A DNA stretch of 64,000 nucleotides from NCBI GenBank assembly GCA_023300545.1, contig JALZVT010000011.1:1-64000 (forward strand), given 5' to 3'. The position numbers and the translations under genes are program-made. Source of the stretch: Pseudomonadales bacterium (GTDB taxonomy: Bacteria; Pseudomonadota; Gammaproteobacteria; Pseudomonadales; Azotimanducaceae). A model generated the notes under the pieces. It made no database searches and was not told the DNA's origin. It saw only the letters and a program-made list of their open reading frames with translations. This document shows, in pieces, positions 17,701 through 22,782 of the stretch (position 1 is the first letter of the stretch; each line of letters starts with the position of its first letter).

Positions 17701-19079
17701 GCGTAAACAACCGCCTCGACGTAGGGGTTGAAGTGCGCGATGAACAACGCGAAGTAACCCTTCCTGGCGGTCTGCCAGGCGCGGGTACAATCAGCGCTGA
17801 CGCCACTCTGTTTGGCCTGAGAGCAAAATACAAAGTCACCCCAAAGACAGACGTCTACGTTGAAGGCCAAACCTCAACCGGCGAAAGTGCAGCGTTCGAG
17901 TCGAACGATCGAATTGCTGTAGGGGTTCAAACGCGAATAAATGAAGCTCTTGGGCTTGGCGTTGAAGTTTCGGAAGGTGATCGCGGATCAGCCCTCATAG
18001 GCAGCGTCGACTACCGTATCAGCGACAGCCTTGCTCTGGATATCGGCGCAGGCTTCGGCGACGGAGCGTATGGTACAGCGGGCGCGACGATCAACCTCGA
18101 TAACGGCTATCAGCTTTACGGCAGCTATGGAATTGACCCAGACAGCACCATCGATCGGCAACGCAACGTAACCACCATTGGTCAGCGCCTCGCGCTGGGT
18201 AACGGTTCGAAACTGTTCCACGAACACCAGTGGTCACGCTCGGACGCAGAAGACGGCGTCACCAATGTGTTTGGTTTGGAATACTTCGTTAACGAATACA
18301 CCTCGATCTCAGGCACCATCCAAAAAGGTGAACTCGACTTTGCTGGCGTCACAACGCAACGCGATGCAGTCTCACTCGGAGCAGCCATTCAACGCGATTC
18401 ACTACGGCTCGGCAGCCGTGTTGAATGGCGCAGAGATGAAGGTCCTGTTAACGAATTCGAGCAATGGCTCAGCAGCAATTCTGTTGAACTCAAAAGCTCA
18501 GAAAGTCTGCGCTGGGTGGCAAAGGCTAACTACTCGGAAACCGAAGATAAGCTCACCGGCGACACGGCAGCGCGCCTGGCGGAAGGTAATATCGGCTTTG
18601 CCTATCGACCTGTTTGGACCAATCGCTGGAATGTGCTCGGTCGTTACACCTACCTGAGCGATCTGGTAGCACCACAGCAGGTACAGAACCGTCCGGACCA
18701 GCGCTCGCACGTTGCCTCTGTTGAAGGGCTCTATAATCTGAACAACCGTTGGGAATTTGGCATGAAGCTCGCTGCAAGACGCGGTCAGATTCGCGCCGGT
18801 CGCGACAGCGGTCCGTGGTTTAACAGCGGCCTCGATCTCGCAATCGCCCGCGCTCGTTATCACATGACCCACAAGTGGGATGGCTTACTCGAATACCGCT
18901 GGGTATCGAACTCGAAGCTGGATGACGTGCGCTCAGGTGCCCTCGCCGGCATCTATCGTCACTTTGGCAAGCGAGTGAAGTTTGGCCTGGGCTACAACTT
19001 CACCGACTACTCTGACGATCTGACCAACCTCGACTATGACAACGGTGGCTGGTTCGTGGATGTGATCGGCAAATGGTAA
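5793..19079 (+). CDS. Giant surface protein: beta-propeller-like head, 12 tandem DUF11-type repeats, two OmpA domains, C-terminal beta-barrel
   Basis: A 4428-residue exported protein. TTG 5793 follows AGGA (5781-5784). A signal peptide covers about residues 1-39 (ends SSAWA). Order: residues 42-285, a YIGADGG...-type repeat head resembling a beta-propeller; 286-428, a DUF11-like domain; 430-2586, twelve tandem 181-residue units, each with DGTFDVTYTLLIENTG and a Pro/Gly linker (NPGGPGTPTPVTPP); 2588-2725, another DUF11 domain; 2727 onward, a Ca-binding-like DRDGDGWQD stretch and SdrD/CarboxypepD-like pieces; 2977-3093 and 3152-3267, two OmpA domains, each with FSGHTDN or FTGHTDN and NRRV (the Asp and Arg that bind diaminopimelate); about 3438-3520, a linker; 3520-4428, repetitive amphipathic strands ending in Trp, read as an outer-membrane barrel. 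Inference: anchored to both peptidoglycan and outer membrane, with a long stalk for adhesion. The side of the membrane on which the stalk sits is unclear. Alternative: a large periplasm-spanning scaffold. Confidence 0.9.
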   Translation: MNRSRTSGKTASRSSCIALLIAKALLVTLAALTGSSAWAEACYIGADGGDRMVYLPDSTSTATVIELGPLGVPNIEAVAKDPVTQILYGANANTLGTINLDTGAYASLGSFGTALAANGDLTANVALSDVDSLSFSPITGNLFGVQNSGNGAILFQINTATGALVPGVMGGGNDYLIVTGGAIDDIAIDTTGEMYSSLATRLAEIDYTAVGTTATTIVGNFGGGISDMEGLSFDVFGNLIGTTGTGGAATANSLWQVDTLSGTASSQVTPGVRNDYEGVACYHTQVDIELSKTVALTTDADGSGYFSTGDTVRYDIAVTNTHPTSLVSAVAVTDDLSGLAGLAFVSSTDNKPVGSSYDETTGLWSVGVIPANTTYTLSVFYTLGATAVPLVINTAQVTAAANSDPDSTVDNDTGNQSEDDEDRATVHLNPQIGALKSASVGALNVDGTFNVTYTVVIENTGGAELSSLTLVDELSDPTQLGTAFNGVVSAPVISLIKTTSGNTVAPTTAGAAFTGTGSGTALLLGTDGTLGLGDQYQVEFTVSVNPNAGSAPANLDNTIIATGTPPGGTAVSDNSDTGTDATGIPTGDTPATNPGGPGSPTPITPPAATPEIGVVKSLTALGSLQSDGTFDATYTALVENTGDVRLTNLTLTDNLSATTQLGTAFNGIVSAPVVSLLTNSSGNAVAPGSSATAFTGTGTGTALLLGSDGTLDPGDQYQVVFVINIDPSAASAPAALDNTLTTTGTPPSGSAVTDNSNTGTNAAGATTGELPSNNPGGPGTPTPLTPPTPAPEIGVVKSISNISAPHADGTFDVTYTLLIENTGNQSLGSLTLTDDLSDPTQLGSAFNGIISPPVVSLITNTSTKAIAPTTNGAGFTGDGTGTNLLLGTDGQIEPGDQYQVVFIANIDPSATGAPAALDNTATAGASPPSGATISDNSNTGTDAGGAATGELPSDNPGGPGTPTPVTPPALNPELGIVKSATTIGALQIDGTFDVTYTLLIENTGDVILTPLTLVDDLNSTSLLGSAFNGVTTAPAVTLATNSSGNAVAPSTTGAAFTGTGAGTALITGTDGRLDPSDQFQVVFTVNIDPSATGAPANLNNSATAGGTPPTGTAVTDTSNTGTDATGTGTGERPQDNPGGPGTPTPVAPPAINPEIGVIKSATNIGALQVDGTFDVTYTVLVENTGNVRLTSLVLTDDLSATSQLGTTFAGVTSAPVVSLATNTSGNAVAPTTSGAAFTGTGSGTALVTGSDGVLDPGDQYQVVFAVTIDANATGAPATLDNTVTASGTPPTGSTVTDLSNTGTDATGVATGELPTDNPDGPGSPTPVTPPAATAELGIVKSATTIGALQSNGTFDVTYTLLVENTGNQTLNSLTLIDDVNATAQLGTAFNGVISAPVVSLVNNASGNAVAPTSSAAVFTGTGAGTALVLGTDGRLDPADQYQVVFAVNVNPNATGAPAALNNNATAGGTPPSGTAVTDTSNTGTTAGGGNTGEVPADNPGGPGTPTPVTPPVAGPQIGVVKSATTIGAGKIDGTFDVTYTLLIENTGDVTLTPLALTDDMANVAQLGSAFDGVVTAPVVSIVSNASGNAVAPSTNGVAFSGTGAGTGLITGSDGRLDPNDQYQVVVTIAIDPNAAGAPTNLLNIATASGTPPSGTDVTDQSNTGTDISGTGTGEIPADNPGGPGNPTPVTPPSSTAQIGVVKSATTIGAAQTDGTFDVTYTLLVENTGNTTLTPLTLVDDLRNASLLGSAFNGVTIAPSVTLVANNSGNAVAPTTSGAAFSGTGAGTALIIGSDGRLDPTDQYQVVFSVNIDPNAASAPTTLNNSATAGGTPPSGTQVTDNSNTGTDLAGLTNGEVPGNNPGGPGTPTPVAPPADAASIGVVKSAIVIGSLQSNGTFDVTYRLLVENTGDVVLTNLALNDDLAAATQLGSAFNGVTVAPAVFLTTNASGNAVAPTTAGTTFTGTGAGTALVVGSDGRLESGDQYSVTFTVNIAPNAAGAPAALNNLATTAGTPPSGTPVTDDSNTGSDGAGNGTGENPGDNPNGPGSPTVVIPPVGNPQVGLTKSVTAIGDAQNDGSFDVSYRLVIENTGDVALTNLTLVDDLSASTQLGTAFVGITSAPTVSLLNNASGNAIAPTSNGAGFTGTGSGTNLLTGTDGRIEPGDQYAVLFSATINANIAGAPAELTNTANTGGRAPDATVVTDNSNTGTDNTGAPTGELPGDNPGGPGSPTPVVPPNGLSQIGLTKGVTAVGPLLPDGSFDVTYRLLVRNTGATTLTELRLDDSLESPTTLGTAFNNVVSVPVVELITNLTGTSIAPISRGIGFTGRAGGTELLTGNNSSLAPNDEYAVTFSVNIDPNATDAPSVLNNIATANGTPESGGTPVTDDSNTSTDAQGNNTGETPTDNPGGPGSFTPVTPPQENPAIGLAKRATIGGLLADGTFDVTFTLVAENTGDVQLSSLTLIDELSAASNLGSAFVGLRTAPSITLNNNSGNSVEPALNPNYTGTNTDPAILQGTNGLLVPGDSYEITLTATINASAPGAPAELTNQGFAGGTSPAGAIPTDASDNGSQTSGPNNEGSDADPTPIGVPSLTVLVVSKSTATPSVVAGGFASYIVNVTNPGAFEATGVTLSDDLPGGFSFVNDSAELLRAGVSAAAVTTGLDPVVTDIGSLAAGETVSLSYLLRVGAGVVTGEHTNTAAALVFGTIASNEATASVTLAEDPLASTTRVLGKVFNDRDGDGWQDAAWATGMRLSGGPFSDASNKHRKLENLPGRLSDSDIDSAPRQRIAIPKSWGELEKIKLTTKEGTVLFINKNGAIESKHRGQKKRGLTAQDIQVELVSSRLNARNRQRNDYLEITNVGINETGIPGVRLATVEGLVIETDQYGRYHIEDINNVAWDIGSNFIVKIDPQSLPQSAEFTTENPRVERLTQGLASNIDFGVRIPEAQWAAFSCPAPITSDNREATLDTSGVTLRTEPLTVIRFESGKSAISASQIGDIKRGMERFRGSQNLRLRFSGHTDNQPLSARAQAIYGDNQGLSESRAKQVAQRVTETLGLNDNEVVLAGFGDNMPVAGNGSAAGMALNRRVTVEATFEIPAPIQDTQISVAAKSVEANCIPQAISQVERAPTALTIHTEVQPVQISEAVTETISSKVSEIRFRSGNSAINQKDLQELDRQLSLLWGKDNLRVRFTGHTDNERLGPRTASLYGSNQGLSEARAREVAEQVQQLLGISSSMVEIAGHGDSLPQALNTTPEGMAQNRRVEIELIYDETTGGQPSVAGASTTTSPTVEKSVAVQSFAASSKPTHGVVRAIEDQTQIDPRLAVVATYDYLPEGTQAVKFHRYTNYPAFINTLTLEIYQASDIDLTRPIAVIDSELNGQLDVTGGMIWNTTALRAGERFVYVLKATGANGETDTTHPRTLDILPADKINREAEPVDAMSIYGTSALAQQTIPVTGGRIRVWGLDLATSHTLTVAGEYMPLDDNGNFALEAHLPQGTYSLPVVNRNPAGPAMQQNLNVEVSDSYLFMVGIANVTFGGNNIDDLVEPIAADDRYTSDTYTTGRLAFYLKGKIKGKYLITAQLDSTEDELKNFGDNLQRRDPRSIFRRLEADQYYPVYGDDSTTRKDTESIGAGYVRINWNKSQALWGNFETGITGNEFAQYNRSLYGAQLAYRTNAVTEHGDNRVAVTAFASEPQSVAAHNEFEATGGSLYYLRQTDVVRGSEKVWIEIRRRDTLQVIDQLALQPGEDYEFDHIQGRILLNRPLSQITPNRNDAIIRDQGLEGDRVFLVANYEFVPTGFDNDNLSSGVRGQWWISSALGLGGTYINEARSGNDYTLAGGDLTWRHGKGTYVKLEAATSESNQTVSLFSGDGGLTFNSITLPTGATSEGDAFGIEARLNLADISEHTGILRAWYKDRESGFSSSRETLQGTDTTDIGFEADVQIGKRYKVIAKGNQLEREDLSEDTIFSLQGEMRVNNRLDVGVEVRDEQREVTLPGGLPGAGTISADATLFGLRAKYKVTPKTDVYVEGQTSTGESAAFESNDRIAVGVQTRINEALGLGVEVSEGDRGSALIGSVDYRISDSLALDIGAGFGDGAYGTAGATINLDNGYQLYGSYGIDPDSTIDRQRNVTTIGQRLALGNGSKLFHEHQWSRSDAEDGVTNVFGLEYFVNEYTSISGTIQKGELDFAGVTTQRDAVSLGAAIQRDSLRLGSRVEWRRDEGPVNEFEQWLSSNSVELKSSESLRWVAKANYSETEDKLTGDTAARLAEGNIGFAYRPVWTNRWNVLGRYTYLSDLVAPQQVQNRPDQRSHVASVEGLYNLNNRWEFGMKLAARRGQIRAGRDSGPWFNSGLDLAIARARYHMTHKWDGLLEYRWVSNSKLDDVRSGALAGIYRHFGKRVKFGLGYNFTDYSDDLTNLDYDNGGWFVDVIGKW
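7080..13553 (+). repeat. Twelve tandem coding repeats of 543 bp (181 aa) inside the giant gene
   Basis: Units begin at 7080, 7620, 8163, 8706, 9249, 9792, 10335, 10878, 11421, 11964, 12507 and 13053, counted from the residue before the IGVVKS-like motif. Ten successive intervals are 543 bp except the first (540) and the last (546). Each unit has the same order: IGVVKSATTIGA, DGTFDVTYTLL, ENTGD, TQLGTAFNGV, a GNAVAPTT segment, TGAGTAL, DPGDQYQVVF, a D-NSNTGTD segment and a Pro-rich linker. Sequence drifts gradually, with units 10-12 most divergent. Codons vary at synonymous positions, so these are not recent identical duplications. Confidence 0.95.
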
Positions 19080-19104
19080 GCGCCTAGGTCGACCGGTCAA
19101 CAAA

Positions 19105-19128
19105 GGGGGCAGAATTAACTCTGACCCC
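19105..19128. repeat. REP-like palindrome, copy 2, exact inverse of 555-578
   Basis: A 24-bp element running GGGGGCAGAATTAA then CTCTGACCCC, the perfect reverse complement of 555-578. It lies 25 bp after the stop of the giant gene and may act as its transcription-end hairpin as well. No poly-T tract follows. Confidence 0.75.
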
Positions 19129-19275
19129 GCTCAGATTAGAGCAGAAATCACCAAAACTAGTCTGTTTCAGCCAATTCTCCGTTGTTTATGGCTGTGGATG
19201 ACCGAAAAATCGACGGGCATTTCTCGGTGTAGCACGGCACACTTCTCGGCAGTTACAACTCGGCTGGAGCTGCAA

Positions 19276-20388
19276 ATGATTATCGGTACCCCCAAAGAAA
19301 TCAAAAACCACGAATACCGCGTTGGCCTTACGCCAGAAAGCGCCGGCGAACTGGCATCGAGCGGCAATAGCGTATTGGTCGAGACAGGTGCGGGTCTGGG
19401 CATTGGCGCCATGGACGAAGATTACGTAGCCCGCGGCGCCACCATTGTTCCTGACGCAGCCAGCATTTTTGGCGATTGCGAAATGGTTGTGAAAGTGAAA
19501 GAGCCACAGCAGCTTGAACGCGCCCAGTTGCGGCAAGATCAGATTCTGTTCACCTACCTGCATCTCGCAGCAGACGAACCCCAAACCCGCGAACTGCTCG
19601 ACTCCGGCGTCATTGGCATTGCTTATGAAACCGTTACCGATCGCCGCCATGGGCTACCCCTGCTCAAGCCGATGAGCCAGGTCGCTGGGCGAATGTCGAT
19701 TCAGGCCGGGGCTACTGCGTTAGAACGCGCCCATGGCGGTCGCGGCGTGTTGCTAGGCGGTGTGCCCGGCGTCTCCCCTGGCAAGGTCACGATCATCGGT
19801 GGCGGTGTGGTTGGTTTCAATGCCGCACAAATGGCCGCAGGACTTGGCGCTGACGTCACGATTCTAGATCGCGACCCAGAAGTTCTGGAACGCCTGGGCA
19901 ACTACTTCGAAGCCCGGGCTAAAACTCGCTTCTCCAACCAGGCCAATCTGGCTGAGTGTGTGGCTGAGGCAGATCTCGTTGTTGGCGCGGTGCTCATCCC
20001 CGGTGCTGCTGCCCCTAAGCTGGTTACGCGTGAAATGCTTGGCACCATGAAACCTGGTGCGGTGCTCGCTGACGTTGCGATTGATCAGGGCGGCTGCTTC
20101 GAAACCTCAGAGGCTACAACCCACGACGACCCGACCTACGTGGTTGATAACATCGTGCACTACTGCGTCGCCAACATGCCTGGTGCAGTATCCCGAACCT
20201 CTACCTACGCACTCAACAACGTCACCCTACCCCACGCTATGCGTATTGCATCGAAAGGCTGGAAGAAAGCACTGGCAGATGATGTGCACCTGCGAGAAGG
20301 GCTCAACGTGTGTGCCGGCAAAGTGACCTGTGAGCCTGTTGCTCGCGAGTTTGGCCTCGACTACGTGCCTGCGGAAGACTGCCTTTAA
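19276..20388 (+). CDS. ald: Alanine dehydrogenase
   Basis: NAD-dependent alanine dehydrogenase of 370 residues, interconverting L-alanine and pyruvate plus ammonia. ATG 19276 follows GGAG by 6 bp; an upstream TTG in frame (19198) would add residues with no family match. Seen: [20 protein letters not shown] with the substrate Arg at 15, the catalytic Lys in VKVKEP (about 74), His in FTYLHLA (about 95), the NAD-binding loop [20 protein letters not shown], and [15 protein letters not shown] with the catalytic Asp. Length and motifs match the family throughout. It stands alone, 196 bp after the giant gene, and is followed by a strong hairpin. Confidence 0.97.
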   Translation: MIIGTPKEIKNHEYRVGLTPESAGELASSGNSVLVETGAGLGIGAMDEDYVARGATIVPDAASIFGDCEMVVKVKEPQQLERAQLRQDQILFTYLHLAADEPQTRELLDSGVIGIAYETVTDRRHGLPLLKPMSQVAGRMSIQAGATALERAHGGRGVLLGGVPGVSPGKVTIIGGGVVGFNAAQMAAGLGADVTILDRDPEVLERLGNYFEARAKTRFSNQANLAECVAEADLVVGAVLIPGAAAPKLVTREMLGTMKPGAVLADVAIDQGGCFETSEATTHDDPTYVVDNIVHYCVANMPGAVSRTSTYALNNVTLPHAMRIASKGWKKALADDVHLREGLNVCAGKVTCEPVAREFGLDYVPAEDCL

Positions 20389-20408
20389 CTTAGGTGTTTT
20401 CAGCTGCA

Positions 20409-20436
20409 TTGCTGGCCCTCGCAGGAGGGCCAGCAA
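20409..20436. terminator. Strong hairpin between convergent ald and UGSC genes
   Basis: A perfect 12-bp stem (TTGCTGGCCCTC with GAGGGCCAGCAA) and GCAG loop. It lies 20 bp past the ald stop and between convergent genes, so it probably ends transcription from both sides. There is no clear T-tract on the + side. Confidence 0.7.
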
Positions 20437-20467
20437 TAGTGAGCTCCGAGAACCGCTCGGTTTGTCG

Positions 20468-21010
20468 CTAGTCGGCTAAGGTATTTACACCGTCGACAAG
20501 CAAAGCTTTAACAATCTGATCAAAAACGGCATCTGCCTTTTCGCGCATCTCGTCGTCTGTCGCGTCCTGAATCGGATGCCGAACAAACACGCGGTGCGCC
20601 TCGGGCAAGCCTAACGCCTCTGCCTGAATTGTCGCCGCATCTTCGAATTCTTCAGAGGCAATGGTTACCGCTGGAATTCCCTGAATCTCAAACCATACCG
20701 TGTCATGCAAACTGCACGTAGTACAGGATCCTCAGTCGGCCAGACCTTCGACCACCAGATCAACAGAATCGCGTAGCTGCTCTCGCAGCGCATCAGGCGC
20801 TGGTTTGGTAAACGTCGGCTTGGCACAGCGCATGATTTCAATGTCTGGTGCGTTGTGAGCCAACAGCTCCGCAACCCGGTCAAGTAATATGTTGCCGCGC
20901 GGCTTGGCAATATCAAGCAACGCCACTGTGCCTTTCAACACCACGTCGCGTTTAGCAAGCTGGCGAACAACGGGAACGCGCTCGTCGGTAGGATCCATCA
21001 GGGTAGTCAT
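20468..21010 (-). CDS. UGSC-type selenoprotein with in-frame UGA (Sec93)
   Basis: One 180-residue protein interrupted by TGA at 20734-20732. The two halves are in the same frame and neither is complete alone: residues 1-92 end VVEGLAD, then UGA, then GSCTTCSLHDTVWF and on to the end. The codons after UGA read Gly-Ser-Cys, so the site spells U-G-S-C exactly, the name-giving redox motif of the UGSC family, in which Sec or Cys occupies position one. A candidate SECIS hairpin follows (20704-20718). Inference: a thiol/selenol redox protein, co-operonic with a thioredoxin-fold protein 29 bp upstream. The Sec machinery must be encoded elsewhere. A pseudogene is unlikely given the intact flanking sequence and the exact motif position. 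Confidence 0.88.
20704..20718 (-). promoter_or_regulatory. Candidate bacterial SECIS hairpin
   Basis: On the mRNA, CGTGCA pairs with TGCATG (6 bp, one G-U) around a GTT apical loop. The loop begins with G about 20 nt 3' of the UGA, within the 16-37 nt range expected for bacterial SECIS elements. An alternative stem (CTGTAC with GTGCAG) overlaps it. Folding was judged by eye. Confidence 0.5.
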
Positions 21011-21039
21011 TGTTTGTTACCGCCTGTGTGAGAATTTTT

Positions 21040-22641
21040 CTAGTCTTCAATCTTTCTTGATACAACAACCGAACCCATTGGTCCAGTCACCCAGCCATGG
21101 AAGGCTGCCGAAAATTTACCGGCATCACCACCCGCCACCACAATATGAATATTGTCAGTGCTCGCAAACTTGGCCGCTCTGCGGTCCAGTTGCTCTTCGC
21201 TCATTGCCGCAATTTTATCTGCAGGAACACCTACGCCGCTTATGTCATCCGCTGCAAGCTCGCGCATCGGTGTCGCCGTAACTTCCTGTATGCGCTGACG
21301 AATGCTGTCTTTGTTGTAACCATCGCGAACCAACGTATCGACATGCTCTGGCGCCACCACAATCAACGCATCCCCCGCATTGTGAGCCCGTGGGTGGTGC
21401 AAGCTTTCAAGGCATTGGCCAAGGCTGCCGGCGAGCTGACTGGCTGTACGCGAGGTTTGGTCAACCATGAGCGTCGGCCCAGAGGTCATACAGAGCACTG
21501 TCACCACCGAATCATCAGCAGCAAATCCGCGTTCAACATGCATCGGCGTCCAGTCGCTGCGTTCCTCCCATTCGGCAAAGCACATGGTGAACTTCATTGG
21601 ATTGCCCATCGTTGAGCGCTCGGTGCCACCCGGGCGTGCGCCACCGATGTTGCGTATCGCTAGGCGCACGGCTCGACCAATGGTCGCGTTGGCGCGGTTA
21701 CCCTGCCCCAGCGCACCCATTTTCATATTCATGCCAATGCGCTCACGAATGGGACCGTTTACTACGAGTACCGGAGCGGCCCCCATCGTGGTTGCCATGA
21801 CGCCGTGCACATTGAAATCATCCGTCGCCATCGCCTCAAGTGCCGCAATAACAACCGGCAGATACTCGGGCTTACAACCCGCCATCACCGCATTAATCGC
21901 TACTTTCTCAACCGTAGCCTCTGCCAGGTTGGGCGGTAGAACGGCGACCACCTCCTGTGAATCGCGCCGGGTGCCGGCGAGCATTCGCAACACTCGCGCA
22001 GGCGTTGGCGGAACAACCGGTAAACCATCGGTAAAGCCCTGTTCAAACATGAACTCAAACTCATCGTCGAGGCTGCCGACTTCAACTTTGCGAGCCCGCA
22101 ACGGGCTGCCGCTGGCCTGCGCTTGCAAACGCGCATTGTGCACCGGGTCGAGTGATAAAGAGCCGCAACCGGGTGCCCATTCAGGTAGGGAGTCCCAGTC
22201 GAGAGCCAGTTCGGTCGGTAGTATCTCACTCAACAGCTCTTGCCACTCTGAGCGCACAAAACCTTCGAGACGCTTGCTCACAAGCCCCGCTTCATCCACC
22301 ACAAGCAGTGTGGGCACAATCTCGATGTCATGGTCAAAAGATACGTGCAGGGTCGAGTCATCAAGTAACGGAAAATCGATCAATCCGGCAGCAACTAACG
22401 CTGCATTACCTACCGCGCTCTGGCCTATGCCAACCACCAGCCTATTGCTACTTGCTGTGGCTTGTGCCGCCGCATTGACCACCGGCAACGCCTGTTTGCA
22501 GGTTGGACAGTCTTCCTTGAGAAACACCACCAGCGAAGGCCCTGCTGCAAGCCCTACCGGCGGAATGGAGACACTCTGGCCATTGTGATCGGTTAGCTCG
22601 GCACTAAAACGACGCTCTGCCACTGCGGTTGCCTCACTCAT
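21040..22641 (-). CDS. Thioredoxin-fold protein with large UGSC-associated C-terminal domain
   Basis: Protein of 533 residues, start ATG 22641 behind AGGGAG; an upstream in-frame start at 22734 gives an implausible extension. Residues about 10-150 form a TlpA/peroxiredoxin-like thioredoxin fold with the redox motif FLKEDCPTCKQALP and a cis-Pro segment EIVPTLLVVDE. A linker contains APGCGSLS. The C-terminal roughly 330 residues (starting near FEFMFEQGFTDGLPVVPP, with GVMATTMGAAPVLVVNGPIRE and NIHIVVAGGDAGKFSAAF) form a domain I know only as accompanying UGSC proteins. It precedes the selenoprotein by 29 bp, so the two probably form a redox pair. No signal peptide is visible, so cytoplasmic. 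Substrate unknown. Confidence 0.75.
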   Translation of the reverse strand: MSEATAVAERRFSAELTDHNGQSVSIPPVGLAAGPSLVVFLKEDCPTCKQALPVVNAAAQATASSNRLVVGIGQSAVGNAALVAAGLIDFPLLDDSTLHVSFDHDIEIVPTLLVVDEAGLVSKRLEGFVRSEWQELLSEILPTELALDWDSLPEWAPGCGSLSLDPVHNARLQAQASGSPLRARKVEVGSLDDEFEFMFEQGFTDGLPVVPPTPARVLRMLAGTRRDSQEVVAVLPPNLAEATVEKVAINAVMAGCKPEYLPVVIAALEAMATDDFNVHGVMATTMGAAPVLVVNGPIRERIGMNMKMGALGQGNRANATIGRAVRLAIRNIGGARPGGTERSTMGNPMKFTMCFAEWEERSDWTPMHVERGFAADDSVVTVLCMTSGPTLMVDQTSRTASQLAGSLGQCLESLHHPRAHNAGDALIVVAPEHVDTLVRDGYNKDSIRQRIQEVTATPMRELAADDISGVGVPADKIAAMSEEQLDRRAAKFASTDNIHIVVAGGDAGKFSAAFHGWVTGPMGSVVVSRKIED

Positions 22642-22782
22642 GGGCTCTCCCTGAAGTTTATCAATCTCGGTCTGTCGAATTCTCTGTCCTAGCCTCCATA
22701 CTAACAGCGACTCACCGTTGGAGTATCGCGCCACCGGCCTTGCGCGTTAAACTAGGCCGGTCTTTTCTAGCGAGCCTCGGCC

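Noticed and set aside
20468-21010. Pseudogene with a nonsense mutation
   Set aside because: The stop falls exactly at the first position of U-G-S-C, flanking frames are coherent and a hairpin follows, so Sec decoding is the simpler reading.
21467-22588. Long open frame on the + strand (about 373 codons)
   Set aside because: It lies antisense within the thioredoxin-fold gene and its translation is rich in Ser, Arg and Pro without any motif; the minus-strand gene has clear domains.
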